Of a DNA stretch of 13,332 nt, positions 7,062 to 13,247 are shown one piece after another. Source of the DNA: JAFGHJ01 sp964523975 (GTDB lineage: Bacteria > Hydrothermota > UBA3072); the NCBI GenBank assembly GCA_964523975.1, contig CAZGBM010000057.1, positions 1 to 13,332 on the forward strand. Direction: 5' to 3'. Position 1 is the stretch's first letter. Every line of letters begins with the position of its first letter. Both the position numbers and the translations under genes were made by a program. The notes beneath the pieces were generated by a model. It was not told where the DNA came from. It searched no databases and was given only the letters and a program-made list of their open reading frames with translations.

Positions 7062-7829
7062 TTAAGATCTGCTCTCAAGAATCTTTTTAATTGATTTGAG
7101 CAAAGTTTCCGGATCGTAAGGTTTCTCGATGTAATCCAGCGCACCTGCTTCGAACGCTTCTAACACACGTTCCGGATCCTTAATACCGCTAAGAACTATT
7201 ACAGGTATTGATAAAGTATCAGGCGAGTACTTTAAACGTTCCAAAATAAGGAAACCCCCTCCTGCGGGTAGTAGCAAGTCAAGAAGTATTAGATTAGGTT
7301 TTTCCCTTAGAGCCATAGATATTCCTTGTAGAGTATCCAAAGCTATTATTGTTTCATAATTATTAAGTTGTAGTCTCTTGGCAAGCACAGTGGCAAATTC
7401 TTCATCATCTTCAATTATTAGAATCTTCTTTCCGGCAGACTCTTTATCTGGCTCCGGTATTGCCTTTTCAATACATTTCAATAATACTCCCGGGTCGTAC
7501 GGCTTCTCAAGGTACTCAGAGACTCCTGCCGCCAATGCTTTTTCTTTGCTCTCAGGATCTCTCATACCGGTAAGAACTATTACAGGTATGTTTGTAGTTT
7601 CAGGCATTTGCCGAAGCCTCTTTAAAACAGCCAAACCTCCTCCGCCAGGTAACATCCAGTCAAGAATTATTAGGTCTGGTTTTTCCTTTCGTGCGATTGC
7701 CACCCCCTGCGTAGCATCAGCCGCCATTTGGGCAGTATAACCCTCGAACTGGAGCCTGCGACTTAACACTTTTGCAAGATCAAAATTGTCCTCAATAATT
7801 AAAATTAAGATTTTTCTTTCAGACAACAT
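7062..7829 (-). CDS. Tandem receiver (REC-REC) response regulator without output domain
   Basis: A 255-residue protein made of two receiver domains and nothing else. REC1 (about 5-124) has acidic Glu13/Asp14, phosphoacceptor Asp57 (ILDWMLPGGGG), Thr87 and Lys109 (EKPYDP). REC2 (about 134-252) has Glu140/Asp141, Asp184 (LLDLLLPAGGG), Ser214 and Lys236 (EKPYDP). The domains are clearly duplicates: phosphoacceptors lie 127 codons apart, and a 26-base stretch (7183-7208 against 7564-7589) differs at one base, again at 127 codons. With no DNA-binding or enzymatic domain it probably passes or buffers phosphate or binds a partner. The ATG overlaps the end of the upstream REC gene by 11 bases, preceded by GAGAGGG. 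It is the last gene of the Kai-linked set. Confidence 0.92.
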   Translation of the reverse strand: MLSERKILILIIEDNFDLAKVLSRRLQFEGYTAQMAADATQGVAIARKEKPDLIILDWMLPGGGGLAVLKRLRQMPETTNIPVIVLTGMRDPESKEKALAAGVSEYLEKPYDPGVLLKCIEKAIPEPDKESAGKKILIIEDDEEFATVLAKRLQLNNYETIIALDTLQGISMALREKPNLILLDLLLPAGGGFLILERLKYSPDTLSIPVIVLSGIKDPERVLEAFEAGALDYIEKPYDPETLLKSIKKILESRS

Positions 7830-8202
7830 TGCCCTCTCTTTTTTTTACGATATGTTTTTCCATTTTCGCCAACAACTCCTGCACTTCAAAAGGTTTAATC
7901 AGATAATCCTCTGCTCCGAGTTCTCTTGTTTTCTCTGCAACGTCACTCTTTCTTGTGGCGGTTAAAAATATTATTGGAATTTCTTTTATTTCCGGATCTG
8001 ATTTTGCTATTCTGCAAAACTCATAACCATCAATCCCCGGAAGCTGTATATCAAGCAGTATTAAATCCGGCTTTTTATTATACACAGCCTCAAGAGCACT
8101 CTTCCCATCCTTAAATAAGACAACTTCATAACCCACTTTCTTTAATCTGAATTCAAGTGTTCTCAGGATATCCACTTCATCATCGACAACGAATATTAAC
8201 AC
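7819..8202 (-). CDS. Single-domain receiver (CheY/Spo0F-like) response regulator
   Basis: A 127-residue stand-alone receiver. Acidic Asp7/Asp8, phosphoacceptor Asp51 (LILLDIQLPGIDGYEF), Thr81 (FLTAT) and Lys103 (LIKPF) are all present, so it should be phosphorylatable. The start is GTG at 8202, three bases after the stop of the PAS-GAF gene, with a weak AAAAGG upstream; translation probably depends on coupling. Its end overlaps the REC-REC gene. In a relay it could act as a Spo0F-like carrier or CheY-like diffusible output. Which of these it does cannot be told from the sequence. Confidence 0.92.
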   Translation of the reverse strand: MLIFVVDDEVDILRTLEFRLKKVGYEVVLFKDGKSALEAVYNKKPDLILLDIQLPGIDGYEFCRIAKSDPEIKEIPIIFLTATRKSDVAEKTRELGAEDYLIKPFEVQELLAKMEKHIVKKREGNVV

Positions 8203-8205
8203 CTT

Positions 8206-9027
8206 TTATCTTTTTCCCTTATAGAAAATACACACTCCCAGCAGATTGGCAAGAGCTTCAAGCATATCTCTTTCTTCTTTTAGAAAAGCTCCACCATAGG
8301 CAGATACCCTGTCTTCGAGATAGGTAACTTCAATAACTCCTATTTTTTCCTTATTGATAAAAATATCCGTAGATTGAACCCATTTACTCCTACTCCAATT
8401 ATCTGTTTTAAATTCTTTACCTTTAAATTCAATCCTAACGCAGCAAACTTCCGGATACTTATATGCGGAAGGAATTAATCGAATTATCTCCCACAAGGCA
8501 TCATCTGATGTTTTATTAAAATCCGATAAAACTTGAGAAACCTTATAAAACAACTGTAATTCTTTGTTTCGCTCGGTAAGCATCCGTATTTGACTCCGTA
8601 ATATATCTACAGCAGTTTTGCGGTCGGATATATCTCTAAAAATCTTTACGAGATAATTTTTTCTTCCGAGTCTTACCCGACTAGAGCTAACCTCAGCACA
8701 AAAAACACTTCCGTCTTTTCTTTTCACCGGAATGTCTGTTGCGACAGTGATTTCGCCTTTAACTGATTTTTTGAACTCTTCTATTACATACGGAAGACTC
8801 TCCTCTGGGTGTATATCCTTAACGCTCAGTTTTTGAAGTTCATGAATTGAATATCCTAACATCTTGCTTATCTTTTTATTGTTCAGATAAAATTTCTGAG
8901 TTTTAGCATCCGATATAATAATCCCATCATTTAAACCGTAAAAAATTTTTTCGAATTTCTTCTCCCTTTCTCTTAAAGTTACTTTCTTGTTTTTTTGTTC
9001 GGTGATGTCTTTTTTGCTATTTTTCAT
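8206..9027 (-). CDS. PAS-GAF-like sensor protein lacking a kinase domain
   Basis: A 273-residue soluble protein. A PAS domain spans about residues 22-137: FEKIFYGLNDGIIISD at its start, IPVKRKDGSVFCAEVS (99-114) and the PAC end IFRDISDRK (129-137). A helical linker (138-165, RMLTERNKEL) follows, then a GAF-like domain (about 166-268) with KIGVIEVTYLED (228-239) and the closing helix ERDMLEALANLLG. No H-box or HATPase motifs follow. The chain ends just after the GAF-like domain with a normal stop, 3 bases before the REC gene. It looks like a sensor that works through a partner, perhaps the upstream hybrid kinase, or a kinase that lost its catalytic half. TTGGAGTAAAGT precedes the ATG. Confidence 0.82.
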   Translation of the reverse strand: MKNSKKDITEQKNKKVTLREREKKFEKIFYGLNDGIIISDAKTQKFYLNNKKISKMLGYSIHELQKLSVKDIHPEESLPYVIEEFKKSVKGEITVATDIPVKRKDGSVFCAEVSSSRVRLGRKNYLVKIFRDISDRKTAVDILRSQIRMLTERNKELQLFYKVSQVLSDFNKTSDDALWEIIRLIPSAYKYPEVCCVRIEFKGKEFKTDNWSRSKWVQSTDIFINKEKIGVIEVTYLEDRVSAYGGAFLKEERDMLEALANLLGVCIFYKGKR

Positions 9028-9261
9028 ACTTTACTCCAAATAGTAACCACAAGTTTTCACAGATTAACACGTCTTACCTAACCTCCCCCCCAATTTTTTA
9101 TTTTTAAACAACAAAATAAATATTTTAAATTTGTGTATATCCGTGTTCATTTGTGGCTATTCCTTTTTTATTTTTTTCTCCGTGTTCTCGGTGTTTTTTC
9201 TTTTTTATTGCAATTAGTTACTCTGTGTCCTCTGTGTTTAATGTTTTTTTTCTTTTTGATT
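9028..9261. repeat. Repeat-filled spacer splitting the Kai-linked locus
   Basis: Units with a 9-nt period occur in both orientations: 9045-9070 (aaccacaagttttcacag and onward, reverse orientation), 9129-9158 (tttgtgtat, atccgtgtt, catttgtgg), 9179-9196 (tccgtgttctcggtgttt) and 9220-9239 (actctgtgtcctctgtgttt). A run of seven C lies at 9085-9091. A small hydrophobic plus-strand open frame here is a by-product of the T-rich repeats. A promoter for the downstream PAS-GAF gene could lie here, but none is convincing. Confidence 0.7.
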
Positions 9262-9918
9262 TCACTCTATATCCAACATCTTAACATCGCCAATGTATGT
9301 TTTCTCCTTAACCTTAGTAATATTAGATATTTTTTTTATAACCTCTTCTATTCCCTCTTCTCCCTCAAGAATCATCTTCAGTCGCGAGTATTTAGATTTA
9401 TCTTTTTCTTTCGTTTCCGCTAAAAGCAACTGCGTATGACCTTTAATAACGGTAAGATATTGATTCAACTGATGGTTCAACGTAACAATCATATCCTTAA
9501 CCACTTCTAATTCTCTCGCTGTCAACTTTTCTTCTTCTTGCTGTTTCATAAGTAAATGGGCATTCACCCTGGCGGTTAATTCACGAGAATCGACAGGTTT
9601 TGTAATATAATCCGCGCCACCCAGATCAAAACCCTTTGTTTTATATTTAATCTCTGCTGCACATGTAAGAAAAATAACAGGAATAGACTTAAATCGCTCA
9701 TCCTTCTTCAATTTTTCACATACTTCAAAACCATCCATCTCAGGCATCATAATATCAAGTAAAATTATATCGGGTTTTCTGTCAGCCGCTAATTTTAAAG
9801 CCTCACGACCATCACTTGCAGTCATAACCTCAAAATGCAGTAATTCCAGCCGTTTCTTTAAAGTGGTCATCAAATCCGGTTCATCATCCACCAACAATAC
9901 TACTTTCCCTTCATTCAT
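9262..9918 (-). CDS. Receiver fused to DHp-like phosphotransfer domain, no ATPase domain
   Basis: A 218-residue protein. The receiver (about 5-122) has Asp11/Asp12, phosphoacceptor Asp55 (LLDIMMPEMDGFEV), Thr85 and Lys107. A helix then leads to TLNHQLNQYLTVIKGHTQLL (147-166), which matches the H-box of histidine-kinase DHp helices with His149. A second helix, EEGIEEVIKKISNITKV (187-203), completes a two-helix hairpin. No N, G1 or G2 ATP-binding motifs follow, so it cannot autophosphorylate alone. Phosphotransfer between a receiver and His149 (Spo0B- or ChpT-like), or dimerisation only, are the options. The start at 9918 follows GGGAGAGGGATTCT and overlaps the kinase stop (ATGAATGA, 8 bases). 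The longer open frame to 10017 runs inside the kinase and is discarded. Confidence 0.87.
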   Translation of the reverse strand: MNEGKVVLLVDDEPDLMTTLKKRLELLHFEVMTASDGREALKLAADRKPDIILLDIMMPEMDGFEVCEKLKKDERFKSIPVIFLTCAAEIKYKTKGFDLGGADYITKPVDSRELTARVNAHLLMKQQEEEKLTARELEVVKDMIVTLNHQLNQYLTVIKGHTQLLLAETKEKDKSKYSRLKMILEGEEGIEEVIKKISNITKVKEKTYIGDVKMLDIE

Positions 9919-11422
9919 AGAATCCCTCTCCCTTCGAATCGTCGCACCAGATGGGCAAAGTGAAGCAGAAACTGCTACCCTCGCCGGACGTGGACTGCAC
10001 CCAGATTTCACCACCATGCTGTTCGACTATCAGCTTAGATATAGCAAGACCCAGACCTGTTCCACCAGGTTTTCTGTCTCCAGCAGTTTTATGTATCTGA
10101 CTGAACTGTCTGAATAGTTTGGAGATATCTTCATCGGCTATCCCTCCACCTGTGTCTTTCACACAAACTTTTATCATATTGCCCGATGATGCTTTCTTAG
10201 CGCTAATGGTAACTCCACCTTTCTCTGTAAACTTTAGAGCATTGGACAAAAGATTGTATAAAACCTGGTTTATCTTATCACTATCGCATCTTGCCATTGG
10301 AATATCTTTTTCTAACTTCGTATTTAAACTTAGCCCTTTTCCCTTCGCTATTGTTCTGTTTGATTCAATAACTTCTTTAATTATTGTATTAATAGAAATC
10401 TTCTGCATAAGAAATTGTATTTTCCCGGATTCTAACTTGGAAAAGTCGAGCACATTATCTATCAAACGGTGCAGACGATCCACATTCCTCTTAGCTATTG
10501 TCAAAAATTCATCCTGCTCAGCGTTAATTTCTCCAGCACTGCCGTCTAAAACAATCGCTATAGATTCTTTTATAGCAGCTAAAGGCGTCCGGAGTTCATG
10601 GGAAACCGTCGATGTAAATTCGCTTTTTAGATCCATCATTGCTCTTAATTCCTCTTCGGCTTTCTTACGCTTTGTGATATCCCTGAGTGACGCCAGATAC
10701 GCTTTTTCCCCTTCCCACATTGTTTCTACCACCCTCATTTCTGCTACGGCTTCTTCTCTGTCACTCCTTACGATATCAACCTCTGTTGCTTTTTCGACTT
10801 CTACGGGAAATCCGAAAGGATCGTTGAGAAGTTCTTCCTTTTCCCGGCCGAAAAGTTCTTCACAGGCATTATTGGCAAAGAGGATAAAACCATCTGAATC
10901 TACAATAACTATTGCGTCCGCGGATTTTTCTATTATATTTCGCAGGCGTAACTCACTATGCTTCAGTTCTTCTATATGTTTCTCTAATTTTTCCAAAATA
11001 CGATGCCGTTCAACAGAATAGGATATGGTCTGCAAAAGGTTATTGATACCCATTTGACCCTTGATAAGAAATCCTTCAGCCCCAATCTGCAGAGCTTTTA
11101 TTGCTGTTTCTTCATCGCTTATTCCGGTTATCACTATAACAGGAGTTCCAGGTTTTTTAAGATATAATTTACGTAGAGTTTCAAGACCCCGACTGTCTGG
11201 CAAATTAAGGTCCATTAACACCAGGTCGAAACTATTCCTTGAGAGACTCTCCAAAGCCTCCGCAAGAGTTTCCACATTTGTCAGTTCAAAATTAGCCATA
11301 TTAATCAGATTAGCATCTTCGTAGTACTTAAATGTTTCACGTATTAGAGTAAGTGAGATAGGATCGTCTTCAACTGAAAGTATCTTTAGTGAACTAGAAT
11401 TCTTAGGAGCTTCTCTATCCAC
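9911..11422 (-). CDS. Hybrid sensor histidine kinase REC-PAS-HisKA-HATPase
   Basis: The only protein in view with a complete kinase core. Numbered from GTG at 11422 (503 residues): receiver 12-135 with phosphoacceptor Asp71 (LVLMDLNLPDSRG), Thr99 and Lys121; PAS 156-255 ending in SLRDITKRKKAEEEL; HisKA with His275 in STVSHELRTPLAAIKE; HATPase with Asn394 (YNLLSNALKF), DTGGGI (423-428) and GGTGLGLAIS (453-462). No membrane segments, so it is cytosolic. GTG is chosen because AAGGA lies 8 bases before it and it falls 13 bases after the upstream stop. The frame stays open to an ATG at 11518, but that would overlap the KaiBC gene by 83 bases and adds a basic, domainless tail. By position it is the probable reader of the KaiBC state, in the role SasA has in cyanobacteria, though it lacks SasA's KaiB-like domain. 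Confidence 0.92.
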   Translation of the reverse strand: MDREAPKNSSSLKILSVEDDPISLTLIRETFKYYEDANLINMANFELTNVETLAEALESLSRNSFDLVLMDLNLPDSRGLETLRKLYLKKPGTPVIVITGISDEETAIKALQIGAEGFLIKGQMGINNLLQTISYSVERHRILEKLEKHIEELKHSELRLRNIIEKSADAIVIVDSDGFILFANNACEELFGREKEELLNDPFGFPVEVEKATEVDIVRSDREEAVAEMRVVETMWEGEKAYLASLRDITKRKKAEEELRAMMDLKSEFTSTVSHELRTPLAAIKESIAIVLDGSAGEINAEQDEFLTIAKRNVDRLHRLIDNVLDFSKLESGKIQFLMQKISINTIIKEVIESNRTIAKGKGLSLNTKLEKDIPMARCDSDKINQVLYNLLSNALKFTEKGGVTISAKKASSGNMIKVCVKDTGGGIADEDISKLFRQFSQIHKTAGDRKPGGTGLGLAISKLIVEQHGGEIWVQSTSGEGSSFCFTLPIWCDDSKGEGFYE

Positions 11423-11435
11423 TTTTCGTTTCCTT

Positions 11436-13247
11436 CTACTTCCCCTTAAAGGAACTGCTGATTGGATTTGTTTCCCCTGTCGAAATTTGCGTGGGATTAC
11501 CCGAAATAATACCGGCAACGTTAACGAAAGCTTTACCGATATGCATACCTTTTCTATCTATTCGAACTTCCCTTATTTGTTTATCGTGCGCGGATCCCCG
11601 CATCTTAAGTACAGTTAAGCCTCTACGAACTTCGTTGTTTATTTCAACATAACGAAGGAGTATAATGGCATCGGTAATTGTGGAAATAGGAGTTTCCGTA
11701 ATATAAGTACCTCCCATAAGTGTCGGGGTAGTTGAGGTGAAAAATCCCGTCTTCTCTTTCAGTTTGATAAAAGAAGTCAGTGCGATCACAAATTCTCGAA
11801 AACTCCTGCCCGTTGAAACCCTTGCCAGCGCCGAAAGACTATCAACAGCTATTCTGGTCGGTTTGAAATCTTCTATAACTTTTTTCATCTCAATTAAATG
11901 TTCTTCTAAGCCTGCGACTTCAGGATACTTGCAAACGACCTTCAGAATTCCTTTTTGTTCCATTTTTTCAAAGTCAATTCCCCAACCATCGGCATTCCGG
12001 AAAAGCTGCTCGCGGCTTTCTTCAAAGGCAAACAACAAATTCTTTTCACCCTTTGAAATGCCTCCATTTATAAAGTGATTTGCCAGAAGGGTTTTCCCGG
12101 TTCCTGTCGCACCTGAGGCAAGAATAATAGAATCCCTGAAAAAACCGCCGCTACACATTCTGTCTAATTCTTTAATACCTGATGAGATACGTACGATAGA
12201 AGATTTTTGTTTTAATTCAATGGAAGACAGGGGTATAATAACAATCCCTTCATTCGGTGTAACAGTGAAAGGCCATTCTCCCTTCTGATGCAGAGATCCT
12301 CTGAACTTTAAGATCTCGATTGTGCGGCGGCGTTTTTCCTCTTCAAGGACGTTGCGGAGAACGATAACGTTGTCAGCAACAAATTCTTCAACTCCAAATC
12401 TGGCAATCTTGCCATATTCCTCGGTTCGCTCGGCTGTTATAACCGCGGTAACCCCCATTTTTCTAAGTCCTGTAGAAATCCTGAACAGTTCTCTCCGCAG
12501 TGTATTTGTATCTTTCAACTGACTGAAAAGAGAACCTATGGAATCCATTGAAACTCTTTTTGCATTAACTTTTGAAACCGCATGTTCGATTCGGGCAAGA
12601 AGAGCTCCAAGATCGTACTTTCCAACCTCTGTTGCTTCCTGTTCAGGGGTAGGTGATGCATCCACAAAAGCCCATTTGCCTTCTTTTTCCCATTTTTCAA
12701 CATCCCAGCCAAAACCCTCAAGGTTTTTCCTGATATCCTCCGGACTCTCCTCAAAATTAACAAATACACCGCCTTCCCTATCCTTCTTTATCCCCTCTAT
12801 GAGAAATTGCGCGGAAAAAACTGTTTTTGCGCTGCCTGACGTTCCCGAGACCAGAGTGGTTCTGCCCAGAGGGAGTCCACCCATTGCTATTGAATCAAAT
12901 CCCGGTATTCCTGTCTCTACTTTTCGGAAATTTTCTTTACTTTTCTTCATTTCTCTTCCTTTCTTTCTCTCGTCAGAAGGTTCTAAATTCAGTCCGATCA
13001 GAATTTTTTCCTTATCCGATAAATCGCCGACAATTCTTCTCAAGGGGGGCGGCAACTCCTTGATTAAAGTAGGTGTCGCGAGAATCTTTTCGTCCTCAGC
13101 AAGCTGTGGTCGCTCAAGCACATCCACAACTACAAGCTCGTATCTCCCTTTAAATTCTCTTTCGCAAATTTCCTTGAGATTTACAATAGCGCGTTTGGAC
13201 TTAGATGTTTGTCCCGCAATATACAGTTTTAAAAAAAACTTATCCAT
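11436..13247 (-). CDS. kaiC: KaiB-KaiC fusion: clock-type ATPase/autokinase with N-terminal KaiB
   Basis: One open frame of 603 residues. Residues 3-90 are a complete KaiB: LKLYIAGQT, VVDVLERPQLAEDEKILATP, LPPPLRRIVGDLSDKEKILI. Residues 100-603 are a complete KaiC of normal size. CI has Walker A GTSGSAKT (135-142) and catalytic Glu166/Glu167. CII has GATGTGKT (379-386), FEES Glu409/Glu410 and the autophosphorylation region ITETPISTITD, where Thr517, Ser522 and Thr523 align with T426, S431 and T432 of Synechococcus KaiC. The C-terminal tail after SGNPTQI is shorter than in cyanobacteria. In the KaiB part the residue matching fold-switch D90 is Asn87. GGAGGAGG lies 7 bases before the ATG, within the upstream kaiB. 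An internal SD and ATG at 12950 could also give free KaiC. Family identity is certain; clock function is not shown. Confidence 0.95.
   Translation of the reverse strand: MDKFFLKLYIAGQTSKSKRAIVNLKEICEREFKGRYELVVVDVLERPQLAEDEKILATPTLIKELPPPLRRIVGDLSDKEKILIGLNLEPSDERKKGREMKKSKENFRKVETGIPGFDSIAMGGLPLGRTTLVSGTSGSAKTVFSAQFLIEGIKKDREGGVFVNFEESPEDIRKNLEGFGWDVEKWEKEGKWAFVDASPTPEQEATEVGKYDLGALLARIEHAVSKVNAKRVSMDSIGSLFSQLKDTNTLRRELFRISTGLRKMGVTAVITAERTEEYGKIARFGVEEFVADNVIVLRNVLEEEKRRRTIEILKFRGSLHQKGEWPFTVTPNEGIVIIPLSSIELKQKSSIVRISSGIKELDRMCSGGFFRDSIILASGATGTGKTLLANHFINGGISKGEKNLLFAFEESREQLFRNADGWGIDFEKMEQKGILKVVCKYPEVAGLEEHLIEMKKVIEDFKPTRIAVDSLSALARVSTGRSFREFVIALTSFIKLKEKTGFFTSTTPTLMGGTYITETPISTITDAIILLRYVEINNEVRRGLTVLKMRGSAHDKQIREVRIDRKGMHIGKAFVNVAGIISGNPTQISTGETNPISSSFKGK
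12948..12960 (-). promoter_or_regulatory. Internal ribosome binding site and ATG at the KaiB/KaiC junction
   Basis: Minus strand reads AAAGGAAGAGAA then ATG, coding Met100 at the exact boundary between the KaiB and KaiC parts. GGA is 6 bases from the ATG. This is either a relic of a once separate kaiC start or a live site producing free KaiC alongside the fusion. The A/G-rich codons around it make chance resemblance possible. Confidence 0.5.

Noticed and set aside
9133..9423. Small hydrophobic plus-strand protein
   Set aside because: The hydrophobic residues come from T-rich repeat sequence, there is no good ribosome binding site, and it runs antisense into the REC-DHp gene.
9919..10017. N-terminal extension of the REC-DHp protein
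   Set aside because: Lies within the kinase's HATPase coding region. The ATG at 9918 has its own SD and a typical ATGAATGA overlap, and the receiver starts right after it.
10119..11021. 300-residue plus-strand open frame
   Set aside because: Wholly antisense to the hybrid kinase. Its Ser/Phe/Ile-rich composition is typical of a shadow frame, and the kinase motifs are unambiguous.
11423..11518. N-terminal extension of the hybrid kinase to the ATG at 11518
   Set aside because: Overlaps the end of the KaiBC gene by 83 bases and adds a basic tail without domain; GTG at 11422 has a suitable SD. The extension cannot be fully excluded.
12930..12980. KaiB-KaiC fusion as a frameshift artefact
   Set aside because: The frame is continuous, both domains are intact up to the junction, and no homopolymer run is at the junction. 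A base-substituted stop codon cannot be ruled out without reads.
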